From Nocardia cyriacigeorgica (GTDB taxonomy: Bacteria; Actinomycetota; Actinomycetes; Mycobacteriales; Mycobacteriaceae), in NCBI RefSeq assembly GCF_010858045.1, contig NZ_JAAGVC010000009.1, positions 78,645 to 142,644 on the forward strand: a stretch of 64,000 nucleotides of DNA, written 5' to 3'. Shown here one piece after another: positions 43,404-51,892 of the stretch; position 1 is the first letter of the stretch, and each line of letters starts with the position of its first letter. The notes beneath the pieces are model-generated. The model was not told the origin of the DNA. It worked only from the letters and a program-made list of their open reading frames with translations, and searched no databases. A program made the position numbers and the translations under genes.

Positions 43404-43424
43404 GTTGAGTAGGCATCGCTCAAC
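43404..43424 (+). promoter_or_regulatory. HAIR-like HspR operator upstream of lon
   Basis: GTTGAGT-N7-GCTCAAC matches the HspR-associated inverted repeat (CTTGAGT-N7-ACTCAAG) in the TTGAG and CTCAA cores with the exact 7-base spacer. It lies 19 bases before the lon start. In Streptomyces lon is a known member of the HspR/HAIR heat-shock regulon, so the same control is likely here. Confidence 0.8.
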
Positions 43425-43442
43425 TTTGAAAGGGTCGAAGAC

Positions 43443-45884
43443 GTGACTGCAGCTCAGAACTTGCCGGTGCTGTTCCTGACCGATCCGATCGTGCTGCCGG
43501 GCATGGTCGTGCCCATCGAACTCGACGAATCGGCGCAGGCGGCCATTGATGCCGCGCGTGCCGCGAAGACCGACCAGGTCCTGGTCGCGCCCCGCTTGGA
43601 CGAGGGGTACGCGGCCTACGGCGTGGTCGCCACCATCGAACAGGTCGGCCGGCTGCGCGGTGGCGCGCCCGCGGCGGTGCTGAAGGCGGAGCGGCGCGCC
43701 AAGATCGGTCACGGGGTGACCGGGCCGGGTGCGGCGCTGTGGGTGGAGGCCGAACCGGTAGCCGACGTGCCCGCCGACGGGCGGACCAAGGAACTCGCCG
43801 CCGAATACAAGAAGCTGGTCGTCTCGGTGCTGCAACGCCGGGAGGCCTGGCAGGTCATCGACGCGGTCAACCAGCTCAGCGATCCCTCCGCGATCGCCGA
43901 TACCGCGGGCTACGCCACCTACCTGACCAGTGAGCAGAAGCGCGAGCTGCTGGAAACCCCGGAACCGGCCCAGCGGCTGGCGACGCTGATCGAATGGACC
44001 AAGGCGCATATCGCCGAGACCGAGGTCTCGGAGAAGATCAGCGAAGAGGTCCGCGAGGGCATGGAGAAGAGCCAGCGCGAATTCCTGCTGCGCCAGCAGC
44101 TCAACGCCATTCGCAAGGAACTCGGCGAGGACGAACCCGACGGCGCCGACGACTACCGCACCCGCGTCGAGCAGGCCGATCTGCCCGAAACGGTGCGCGA
44201 AGCCGCGCTGCGCGAGGTCGGCAGGCTCGAACGGGCCAGCGATCAGAGCCCCGAATCGGGCTGGATCCGCACCTGGCTCGATACCGTCCTGGAACTGCCG
44301 TGGACGGTGAAAACCACCGACAACACCGATGTTTCGGCCGCCCGTGCCGTGCTCGACGCCGATCACCACGGCCTCGACGAGGTGAAGGACCGGATGGTCG
44401 AGTACCTGGCGGTGCGGGCGCGGCGGGCCGCCCGCGGGCTGGAGGTCGTCGGCGGACGCGGCTCCGGCGCGGTGCTGGTGCTGGCCGGCCCGCCCGGTGT
44501 GGGTAAAACCTCGCTGGGTGAAAGCGTCGCGCGGGCGCTCGGGCGCAAATTCGTGCGAGTGGCGCTCGGCGGTGTGCGTGACGAGGCCGAGATCCGCGGT
44601 CACCGGCGTACCTATGTCGGCGCGCTGCCCGGGCGCATCGTGCGGGCCATGAAGGAAGCCGGCTCGATGAACCCGGTCGTGCTGCTGGACGAGATCGATA
44701 AGGTCGGCTCCGATTTCCGCGGCGACCCGGCCGCGGCCCTGCTCGAGGTGCTCGACCCGGCGCAGAACCACACCTTCCGCGATCACTACCTCGACCTCGA
44801 TCTGGACCTGTCCGACGTGCTGTTCATCGCCACGGCCAACGTCATGGAGACCATCCCCGGCCCGCTGCTGGACCGGATGGAACTGATCACCGTCGACGGC
44901 TACACCGAGGACGACAAGGTCGCCATCGCCCGCGACTTCCTGGTCCCGCGCCAGCTGGAACGCAATGCGCTGACCGCCGAGGAGGTGACCGTCACCGAGG
45001 GTGCGCTGCGTGAGATCGCGGCCAACTACACCCGCGAGGCCGGTGTGCGGCAGATGGAGCGGTTGATCGCCAAGGCGCTGCGCAAGGCGGCCACGACGCT
45101 GTCGGAGGGTGCTTCGGTCGCCGATGCCGTGCCGACGATCGGGCTCGGCTACGACGCCGAACTCGGCTACGACGACGTGGTCATCGAAAAGGACCCGGCC
45201 GCAGTGCGTTCCGGTGCATCGCTGACCATCGACGTCGGTGATCTGAAGGAATACCTCGGCCGTCCCCGCTTCACCCCGGATTCGGTGGAACGCACCGCCG
45301 TCCCGGGCGTGGCCACCGGCTTGGCGGTGACGGGTCTCGGCGGCGATGTGCTCTACATCGAGACCAACGCCGTCGACGGTGAACGTTCGTTGACGCTCAC
45401 CGGCCAGCTCGGTGACGTCATGAAGGAATCGGCCCAGATCGCGCTGACCTACGTCCGCTCGCACCTGGAAGAGATCGGCATCGAGCCCTCGGTGCTGGAT
45501 CGCAATATCCACGTGCACTTCCCGGCGGGCGCGGTGCCGAAGGACGGTCCCTCGGCCGGTGTCACCATGGTCACGGCCCTGGTATCGCTGGCTCTCGGCA
45601 GGCAGGTGCGTTCGGATGTCGGCATGACCGGCGAGGTCACGCTGAACGGCCGGGTGCTGCCCATCGGCGGTGTCAAGCAGAAGCTGCTCGCCGCGCAACG
45701 GGCCGGCCTGAAGACGGTGTTCATCCCGGCCCGCAACGAGCCGGATCTGGACGACGTCCCGGCCGAGGTGCTCGCCGCGCTGGATGTCCGCCCGGTCGCC
45801 GACGTGGCCGAGATCCTCGCCTACGCCATCGAGCCGGTCCAGGAACCGGCGCTGGACGGACGGCCGCTGGCGGCCACGGCCTGA
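43443..45884 (+). CDS. lon: ATP-dependent Lon protease
   Basis: An 813-residue cytoplasmic quality-control protease. It has an N-terminal substrate domain (1-200), an AAA+ module with Walker A GPPGVGKTS (Gly349-Ser357) and Walker B 'VVLLDEIDKVG', sensor 'FIATANVMETIPGPLLDRMELI', and a C-terminal protease domain with catalytic Ser704 in 'KDGPSAGVTM' and the lysine in 'GGVKQKLLAAQ' (Lys745/747 region). Length and order fit LonA. The start is a GTG with a weak AAAGGG site; the HAIR element just upstream supports heat-shock repression by HspR. M. tuberculosis lacks Lon, other mycolata retain it. Confidence 0.96.
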   Translation: MTAAQNLPVLFLTDPIVLPGMVVPIELDESAQAAIDAARAAKTDQVLVAPRLDEGYAAYGVVATIEQVGRLRGGAPAAVLKAERRAKIGHGVTGPGAALWVEAEPVADVPADGRTKELAAEYKKLVVSVLQRREAWQVIDAVNQLSDPSAIADTAGYATYLTSEQKRELLETPEPAQRLATLIEWTKAHIAETEVSEKISEEVREGMEKSQREFLLRQQLNAIRKELGEDEPDGADDYRTRVEQADLPETVREAALREVGRLERASDQSPESGWIRTWLDTVLELPWTVKTTDNTDVSAARAVLDADHHGLDEVKDRMVEYLAVRARRAARGLEVVGGRGSGAVLVLAGPPGVGKTSLGESVARALGRKFVRVALGGVRDEAEIRGHRRTYVGALPGRIVRAMKEAGSMNPVVLLDEIDKVGSDFRGDPAAALLEVLDPAQNHTFRDHYLDLDLDLSDVLFIATANVMETIPGPLLDRMELITVDGYTEDDKVAIARDFLVPRQLERNALTAEEVTVTEGALREIAANYTREAGVRQMERLIAKALRKAATTLSEGASVADAVPTIGLGYDAELGYDDVVIEKDPAAVRSGASLTIDVGDLKEYLGRPRFTPDSVERTAVPGVATGLAVTGLGGDVLYIETNAVDGERSLTLTGQLGDVMKESAQIALTYVRSHLEEIGIEPSVLDRNIHVHFPAGAVPKDGPSAGVTMVTALVSLALGRQVRSDVGMTGEVTLNGRVLPIGGVKQKLLAAQRAGLKTVFIPARNEPDLDDVPAEVLAALDVRPVADVAEILAYAIEPVQEPALDGRPLAATA

Positions 45885-45901
45885 TCCGCCGCAGCCCTGA
45901 C

Positions 45902-45944
45902 GCCGAACGAGCCGTGCCCCCGCAATGGGCACGGCTCGTTCGGC
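45902..45944. terminator. Strong terminator after lon
   Basis: An 18-bp perfect inverted repeat (GCCGAACGAGCCGTGCCC and its complement) with a 7-base loop, 17 bases after the lon stop. It separates lon from the convergent regulator gene. It is the longest perfect stem in the window. Confidence 0.9.
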
Positions 45945-46131
45945 ATCTGCGGATACCTCAGGTTGTGCCCCCGCGCCGCGGTTATCGAAGGCGATCCCCC
46001 GAAACGACCGGTGAGCAGGGTTGCGACACCGCTCGACAGGGTGTGCGTATCCGGTTGCGAATCAGCGTCGCGCAATGGCGAATTCGCCTGCCCGAGGTGA
46101 TTTTCGGCGCGACCACCGGGGTGCGAACTCG

Positions 46132-48081
46132 CTATTCCCGCGCGAGTGCGTCGTCCAGTTCGGTGAGATACCCCTGCACCGGCCCCGCGGTGAGGATCCC
46201 GCTGCCCGCGCCCGCGATCTCGCCCGCGGCGGGCGTCAATCGAGCACGGGCGCGCGCCATCGCGGCGTGGTCGCCGAGATCTATCGCCGCTCGTGCGATA
46301 AGACTCCACAACGCTTCGATCAGCAGACCCGGCGGTGGTTCCTGGACACGGGCCAGGCGTGCCCGGGCCTCGTCGCGGCGCCCTTCGGCCAGTAGCAGCA
46401 GCGGCCGAGCCCACGGCTCATAGGGGCCCCACTCGGTCGCTGCCGGGAAATCCGCCGGAGCCCCGCGCCATACCCGCAGGCACAGCAATGCCATCGGCAG
46501 CGCGCCCTGCTCGAATCCCGGCATGCCGCAGTTCTCGTACCGCTGGGCGATGGTGCGATAGCCCGCTTCGGCGATCTCGATCGGCGCGCCGGTCGCGGCG
46601 GCCCGCATGGTGCGATACCACCCGGTGAACACCGCGACCAGCGGCCGTTCGTTGCGGGCCCCCAGCCGGTCGGCGGCACCGGCGTGGACGTCGGCCTGAT
46701 CGAAATCACCGAAAGCGCTGCGGGTCTGCATCAGGGCGAGGTGGCCGAGGATCTCGAACGGCACCAGCTCGTGGCGGCGCGACAGTTCCACCAGTTCCCG
46801 GCCGATGGCTTCGCGTTCGCCGGCGCGGCCGGGGCGATCACAGGTCTGGAGGAAGAGGCCGTTCAATGCGAAGGCGAGCAGGGACGGATCATCCAGTGCC
46901 CGGGCGATTCCGGTGGCCGCGCGGGCGGCGTCGATCCCGCGGCGGCTGCGGATTCCCCGGGTTTCGACGGCGATGGTCGTCAGCAGCCGGGCCCTCGAGC
47001 CGGCGGCCGCGTCCGCCGGTAGCCGGGCGAGCGTGCGTTCGGCGGCGGCCGTGATCTGGGCCGCCTGGTCGGGATCGTCGGATCGAGTCCATATGCCCGG
47101 CACGTCGTAGCTGCCGATGATGCGTGCGGTGAGCTGCGGATCATCGAGGCGTTCGGCCGCGGCGACCGTGTCGAGCCGCTGCTGCCTGGCGGCGGCCAGC
47201 CCGCCGCTGCCGGTCATCGCAAGACTGCGCAGCAGCCCGACCGTCGATTCGAGGCGCGCGGTGGCTCCGCCTGCCACGGTGCGGTCGTAGGCCGCGGTGG
47301 CCTCGGCCCATACCCGCTCGGCGGCGTCGTCGACACCGATGTCGTGGCGCAGGATGGCCGACTCCGTCGCGGCCAATCGCGGTCCGGGGTCGACGCCGAG
47401 TTCATCGACGAGAATGCCACGCGCCCTGCGCAATACCGCGAGCGCGTCGCCCTGGCGTCCGGATCGGTACAGGGCGAGGGCAAGCAGCCGCCACCCTTCC
47501 TCCCGCCACGGATGGGTGCCGACCAGCGCATCCAGATCCGGTACCGCGTCGGCGGCACGCCCGAGCGTCAGCCGGGCTCGGGCCTGCCGCTCGACGGCGG
47601 TGAGCCGCAGTTCTTCCAACCGTGCCGATTCTGTTCGAGCCCAAGCCATATCGGTGAACTCGGAGTAGGCCGGCCCGCGCCACCAGCCGAGCGCTTCGGT
47701 GAGCGTGGACAGCGCGTCGGCGGGCGCGAGGTCGGCCCCCTCGCGCACCGCCCGCTCGAACCGCCACGCGTCGACCCGGTCCTGCTCGGCCCGCAGGGCG
47801 TATCCGGTGCCCTCGGTGACCAGGAGCCGGGCGGCGGTGCGAGCCGGACGCTGCGGTTCGAGCGCGCGACGCAATGCGGCGACGAAGGTGCGGACCGCGG
47901 ATTTGGTGCCCCCGCCCGGCCCCCACAGGTCATCGATGATGACCTGCACCGGCACGACCCGCCCGCGCGCTACGAGCAATCGCGCCAGCACCGCCCGATG
48001 CCTCGGGCCTTTCAGGTCGATCCGTGCGCCGTCGGCATCCCAGGCGAGCACGGGTCCGAGCACGCCGAACGAGACTGTCAC
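46132..48081 (-). CDS. SARP-type regulator with BTAD and TPR-like region
   Basis: A 649-residue transcription activator of the AfsR/DnrI/RedD group. Residues about 1-95 form the winged OmpR-like DNA-binding domain ('FGVLGPVLAWDADGARIDL', 'RAVLARLLVARGRVVPV', 'SAVRTFVAALRRAL'), about 100-245 the bacterial transcriptional activation domain (BTAD: 'VDAWRFERAVREG', 'PWREEGWRLLALALYRSGRQGDALAVLRR'), and the rest helical repeats. There is no NB-ARC ATPase domain. SARPs usually switch on natural-product clusters, but none is adjacent. GTG at 48081 fits the domain start; ATG at 48105 is an alternative. It is divergent from a hydrolase gene, 85 bases apart. Confidence 0.88.
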   Translation of the reverse strand: MTVSFGVLGPVLAWDADGARIDLKGPRHRAVLARLLVARGRVVPVQVIIDDLWGPGGGTKSAVRTFVAALRRALEPQRPARTAARLLVTEGTGYALRAEQDRVDAWRFERAVREGADLAPADALSTLTEALGWWRGPAYSEFTDMAWARTESARLEELRLTAVERQARARLTLGRAADAVPDLDALVGTHPWREEGWRLLALALYRSGRQGDALAVLRRARGILVDELGVDPGPRLAATESAILRHDIGVDDAAERVWAEATAAYDRTVAGGATARLESTVGLLRSLAMTGSGGLAAARQQRLDTVAAAERLDDPQLTARIIGSYDVPGIWTRSDDPDQAAQITAAAERTLARLPADAAAGSRARLLTTIAVETRGIRSRRGIDAARAATGIARALDDPSLLAFALNGLFLQTCDRPGRAGEREAIGRELVELSRRHELVPFEILGHLALMQTRSAFGDFDQADVHAGAADRLGARNERPLVAVFTGWYRTMRAAATGAPIEIAEAGYRTIAQRYENCGMPGFEQGALPMALLCLRVWRGAPADFPAATEWGPYEPWARPLLLLAEGRRDEARARLARVQEPPPGLLIEALWSLIARAAIDLGDHAAMARARARLTPAAGEIAGAGSGILTAGPVQGYLTELDDALARE

Positions 48082-48166
48082 GCCCTCACGGTATAGCGCG
48101 CTCATCGGTTGCTCATCGGGCCACGCCAGCCTGGTCGAGACCGAACCGATCAAGGAGAAATACCCG

Positions 48167-49045
48167 ATGACCTCGATGATTCCCGGATTCGACTACGGGC
48201 GCGTGCGCGTCGCCGACGATATCGCCCTACAGGTTGCCGTCGGCGGTTCCGGCAGCCCGATCGTGCTGCTGCACGGGTTTCCGCAAACCCACCTGATGTG
48301 GCGGCACGTGGCCACCGACCTCGCCGCTCAGCACACCGTCATCTGCCCCGACCTGCGCGGATACGGCGCCAGCGATAAGCCGGCCGAACGCGACCGTGAG
48401 GTGTACTCCAAGCGGACCATGGCCGCCGATATCGTCGCCGTTGCCGAAGCGCTCGGCTTCGACCGTTTCGCGGTGGCGGGCCACGACCGCGGCGCCCTCG
48501 TGGCGATCCGCGCCGGACTCGACCATCCCGGCCGCATCACCCACCTGGCGTCCCTGGATGTGCTACCCACCCTCGACATGTGGGAGGTGCTGCACGGCGC
48601 CGACGCCGCGGTCGCGTTCCACCTGTATCTGATGGCGCAGCCGGCCGGCCTGCCGGAACAGATGATCGCGGCGAGCGCGGATGCGTTCTTCGGCTACTTC
48701 CTCGACATCTGGACTCGCGATTCGACCGCCATTCCGGCCGGTATCCGCACCGAGTATCTGCGTGCCGCACGCGAGGCGGTGCCGTCGATCGTCGCCGATT
48801 ATCGCGCCAGCGCGGGGGTGGATATCGAACACGACAGTGCGGACCGGGCGGCCGGTCACCGGCTGGCGATGCCGGTGACCGTCATCCAGCAGGATTGGGG
48901 CTCAGCGCTCGGGTTCGACGCGGCGCGGCTGTGGCGGAACTGGGCCGTCGACCTCGATCACAGCACGCTCGATGCGGGCCATTTCATGGCCGAAGAGGCG
49001 CCCGATGAGATCATTCGCGCGCTGCGCGCACTGCTGGCCCGGTAG
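48167..49045 (+). CDS. Alpha/beta hydrolase (haloacetate dehalogenase/epoxide hydrolase type)
   Basis: A 292-residue hydrolase. The oxyanion region is 'IVLLHGFPQTHLMW', and the nucleophile elbow is 'AVAGHDRGALVAIR', so the nucleophile is Asp, as in epoxide hydrolases and haloalkanoate or fluoroacetate dehalogenases, not Ser. The catalytic His is in 'LDAGHFMAEEAPDEI'. The ATG at 48167 follows AAGGAGAA. Being divergent from the SARP-type regulator, it may be one of its targets. Substrate unknown. Confidence 0.9.
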   Translation: MTSMIPGFDYGRVRVADDIALQVAVGGSGSPIVLLHGFPQTHLMWRHVATDLAAQHTVICPDLRGYGASDKPAERDREVYSKRTMAADIVAVAEALGFDRFAVAGHDRGALVAIRAGLDHPGRITHLASLDVLPTLDMWEVLHGADAAVAFHLYLMAQPAGLPEQMIAASADAFFGYFLDIWTRDSTAIPAGIRTEYLRAAREAVPSIVADYRASAGVDIEHDSADRAAGHRLAMPVTVIQQDWGSALGFDAARLWRNWAVDLDHSTLDAGHFMAEEAPDEIIRALRALLAR

Positions 49046-49046
49046 C

Positions 49047-49487
49047 TCAGCCGCCGTTGCCGAGTTCGCGTTCGACGGTGCGTGTGGTGCCTTGCGCGAC
49101 CGCGCACAGCACCGGCTCACCGTCGCCGTCCTCGGCATAGATCTCGCAGCTGACCACGGCCTGGCGGCGGGTCGAACCGGTCACCTTCGCCTGCGCCCGC
49201 AGCAGTGTTCCGCTCGCCGGCCGCAGGTAGGTCACCGAGAAACCGCCGGTGAGCACATTGGCCCCGAGGACTGTTCCCGCCGCGAAGGTGATCGCGTTGT
49301 CGGCCGCGTAGGCCAGCACTCCCCCGTGCACGAACCCGAACTGCTGGCCCAGTTCCTTCCGCAACGGGATCACCAACGTCGCCGTGCCATCCCCGAACGC
49401 CGTCAACTCCGTGCCGACCAACTGTGCGAACGGTTGCGCGGCGAGCACCTGCCGCGCTTGCTCGATACCGAGTTCGGGAATGGTCAT
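49047..49487 (-). CDS. Hotdog-fold thioesterase (PaaI/YbgC-like)
   Basis: A 146-residue acyl-CoA thioesterase of the hotdog superfamily. The PaaI-type active segment is 'FGFVHGGVLAYAADNAITFA' with the conserved H-G-G (near residues 53-56) and a downstream Asp. It begins with ATG at 49487 and ends one base after the stop of the convergent hydrolase gene. It is divergent from the DinB-like polymerase gene across 189 bases. The acyl substrate is unknown. Confidence 0.87.
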   Translation of the reverse strand: MTIPELGIEQARQVLAAQPFAQLVGTELTAFGDGTATLVIPLRKELGQQFGFVHGGVLAYAADNAITFAAGTVLGANVLTGGFSVTYLRPASGTLLRAQAKVTGSTRRQAVVSCEIYAEDGDGEPVLCAVAQGTTRTVERELGNGG

Positions 49488-49557
49488 CAGGCGGGTACCT
49501 CCTGGTCGTTGCCGGGCCGACCCGTTCGAGGCCGACTACAGCGCGATAAGCCACACA

Positions 49558-49570
49558 TTTACACCGTAAA
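49558..49570. promoter_or_regulatory. Small palindrome between thioesterase and polymerase genes
   Basis: TTTAC-ACC-GTAAA, a perfect inverted repeat with 5-bp arms in the AT-richer part of the divergent intergenic region. It lies 71 bases upstream of the thioesterase gene and 107 of the polymerase gene. An operator role is suggested only by symmetry and position. Confidence 0.35.
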
Positions 49571-49676
49571 ATCCTTCACCGCAACGGTCGCCGATTCCGG
49601 TCGGCCATCCGCGATCTGCCGGGTCGCCGCGGCGCGGACGGAGTCGAGAGTCATACCCATGCGGTAAGACGGACGT

Positions 49677-50738
49677 ATGCCCAGGTGGCTGCTGCATGTC
49701 GATCTCGACCAATTCCAGGCGGCGGTGGAGTTCCGTCGTCATCCGGAGCTGCGCGGGCAGCCGGTGATCGTCGGCGGGAACGGGGATCCGCAGGAGCCGC
49801 GCAAGGTCGTCACCTGTGCCTCCTATCCGGCGCGGGCCTATGGGGTGCGGGCAGGCATGGCGCTGCGCACCGCGGTGCGCAAATGCCCGGACGGTGTGTT
49901 CTTGCCGCTGGACATGGCCAGCTACGAAGAGGCCTCCGAGGAGGTCATGGCATTGCTGCGGACCTTCGGTCCGGTGGAGGTCTGGGGCTGGGACGAGGCG
50001 TTCCTGGCCGCCGACACCGACGATCCGGAAGGCCTGGCCCGCGACATCCGCGCCGCCATCGCCGAATTGGAGCTGAGCTGCTCGGTCGGCATCGGCGACA
50101 ACAAGCTCACCGCCAAACTCGCCACCGGTTTCGCCAAATCCTCCGGCAAGGATTCCGCGGAACCCGGTGCGGGCGCGGCAGCGGGCATGTTCCGGCTCAC
50201 CGCCGCCAACTGGACCGAGGTGATGGCGCACCGCCCGACCAGCGCGCTGTGGGGTATCGGCAACCGGATCGCCGCCCGCCTGGCCGAACTCGGGATCGAG
50301 ACGGTCGCTGACCTGATGGCCTCGGACCGGCATCGGCTGGCCGCGGCCTTCGGACCGACCACCGGCCCGTACCTCTGGGTGCTCGGTAAAGGCGCGGGCG
50401 ATACCGACGTGGTCACCGAGCCGCGAATCCCGGTGGGCCGCAGCAAATCCGAAACGTTCCCGCACGACCTCACCGAACGGGACGAGATCCGCGCCCAGGT
50501 CGCGCGGCTGGCCGGTGAGGTGGCCGACGAAATGGCCGAAGCGGGCCGGATCACCATCCGGGTGTCGGTGACCGTGCGCACCAACACCTTCTACACCCGC
50601 AGCAAACAGACCAAACTGCCCGAACCCACCACCGACCGCGACGCCATCATCGACGCCGCCCTGCGCATCATCGACCGCTTCGAGCTCGATCGTCCGGTCC
50701 GGCTGCTCGGCGTCCGGCTCGAATTGGTTCCGGTCTGA
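49677..50738 (+). CDS. dinB: Y-family DNA polymerase, DinB2/DinP type
   Basis: A 353-residue translesion DNA polymerase. Catalytic metal ligands are Asp9 (HVDLDQF) and Asp106-Glu107 in 'WGWDEAFLAAD'. The fingers, palm, thumb ('LWGIGNRIAARLAELGIETVADLM') and little-finger domains are complete. At the steric-gate position, the residue after 'VDLDQF', the usual Phe or Tyr is replaced by Gln14. The C-terminus ends 'RLLGVRLELVPV' and carries no QLxLF clamp motif, as in mycobacterial DinB2/DinP and unlike DinB1. It is divergent from a thioesterase gene; no LexA box was recognised upstream. Confidence 0.92.
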   Translation: MPRWLLHVDLDQFQAAVEFRRHPELRGQPVIVGGNGDPQEPRKVVTCASYPARAYGVRAGMALRTAVRKCPDGVFLPLDMASYEEASEEVMALLRTFGPVEVWGWDEAFLAADTDDPEGLARDIRAAIAELELSCSVGIGDNKLTAKLATGFAKSSGKDSAEPGAGAAAGMFRLTAANWTEVMAHRPTSALWGIGNRIAARLAELGIETVADLMASDRHRLAAAFGPTTGPYLWVLGKGAGDTDVVTEPRIPVGRSKSETFPHDLTERDEIRAQVARLAGEVADEMAEAGRITIRVSVTVRTNTFYTRSKQTKLPEPTTDRDAIIDAALRIIDRFELDRPVRLLGVRLELVPV

Positions 50739-50773
50739 CCTCTCCGCGGCCGCACGCTCGTATGCTCGGGCCC

Positions 50774-51766
50774 ATGGAATTCTGGGCGATGGTGGCACAC
50801 GAATCGGACAGCGGCGTCGTGCTCGCGCGGCAGCAGGTCGGGGCGGAGTTCCTCGGACCGGGTGCGGTAACGATCAAGGTGCATTATTCGAGCGCCAACT
50901 TCAAAGACGGCCTTGCCATCACCCCGGGCGGCGGCGTGGTGCGCAACTACCCGATCGTCCCCGGTATCGACCTCACCGGTGAAGTCGTGGAATCCGAATC
51001 CGAGGATTTCGCGCCCGGCGATCAGGTGGTGGCCCACGGCTACGAGATCGGCGTCTCGCATCACGGCGGTTTCGCCGAATACGCCAGGGTGCCCGCCGAA
51101 TGGGTGGTGAAGCTGGACGGGCTGTCCACCCGCGACGCCGCCGCCCTCGGTACGGCAGGGTTCACCGCGGCGCTGAGCGTGCAGGCACTGCTCGACCGCG
51201 GCCTCACCCCCGATGACGGCGCCATCCTGGTCACCGGCGCGACCGGCGGGGTCGGCAGCGTGGCCGTCGACATTCTGTCCGGACTCGGTTACGAGGTGAT
51301 CGCCTCGACCGGAAAGGCCGATGCCGCAGATCGGCTGGCCGAGCTCGGGGCGAACGAGGTGATCGGCCGCCTCCCGGAACCGGAGGCCAAGGTCCGTCCG
51401 TTGTCCAAGGCCCGGTGGGCCGGCGCGGTCGACAGCGTCGGCGGGGCGTCGCTGGCCTATGTGCTCAGCGCCATCGGCTACGGCGGCGCCGTCGCGGCCA
51501 GCGGCCTGACCGGTGGAACCGAGGTCCCCACCACCGTGATGCCGTTCATTCTGCGCAGTGTGGCGTTGCTCGGTATCGACTCGGTGAACCACCCGATCGA
51601 GAAGCGGCGCGAGCTGTGGCGCAGGCTGGCCAACGAGCTGCGCCCGCGCCACCTGTCGGAGATCGAGAATTTCGCCCCGGTGACCGATGCCGAGCGGGTG
51701 CTGCGCTCGATCAAGGACGGCACGCATTCGGGCCGCACGGTCTTCGGGGTCGCAGGCGAGTTCTGA
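50774..51766 (+). CDS. NADPH-dependent acryloyl-CoA reductase/quinone reductase (AcuI/YhdH type)
   Basis: A 330-residue MDR-superfamily oxidoreductase, zinc-free. 'SSANFKDGLAITPGGGVVR', 'PGIDLTGEVVES', the Rossmann loop 'VTGATGGVGSVAVDI' and 'GTAGFTAALSVQALL' are the AcuI/YhdH landmarks; AcuI detoxifies acryloyl-CoA with NADPH. The ATG at 50774 gives the standard N-terminus (MEFWAMV); an ATG four codons upstream is possible. It converges on the ABC transporter gene with a terminator between them. Confidence 0.92.
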   Translation: MEFWAMVAHESDSGVVLARQQVGAEFLGPGAVTIKVHYSSANFKDGLAITPGGGVVRNYPIVPGIDLTGEVVESESEDFAPGDQVVAHGYEIGVSHHGGFAEYARVPAEWVVKLDGLSTRDAAALGTAGFTAALSVQALLDRGLTPDDGAILVTGATGGVGSVAVDILSGLGYEVIASTGKADAADRLAELGANEVIGRLPEPEAKVRPLSKARWAGAVDSVGGASLAYVLSAIGYGGAVAASGLTGGTEVPTTVMPFILRSVALLGIDSVNHPIEKRRELWRRLANELRPRHLSEIENFAPVTDAERVLRSIKDGTHSGRTVFGVAGEF

Positions 51767-51825
51767 TCGAAGCCGGGCGAGCCGCGCCGGCTTTCCGGTG
51801 CCCGGTCGCCCGAAGTCCCACACGT

Positions 51826-51858
51826 CGGCCGCCCGCACGGATGTCGTGTGGGCGGCCG
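51826..51858. terminator. Terminator between reductase and ABC transporter genes
   Basis: CGGCCGCCCGCACG pairs with CGTGTGGGCGGCCG over 14 positions with one G-U/A-C wobble mismatch and a 5-base loop. It lies between convergent stops at 51766 and 51893. A bidirectional terminator is likely. Confidence 0.75.
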
Positions 51859-51892
51859 GTGCGGCGGGCGGAAGTCCTGGACCGTCGGCCGT

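Noticed and set aside
41934..45932. A 1332-codon open frame on the minus strand across lon and DUF445
   Set aside because: It is exactly antisense to two well-supported genes, has no recognisable domain and shows the His/Arg/Gly-rich composition typical of antisense frames in high-GC DNA.
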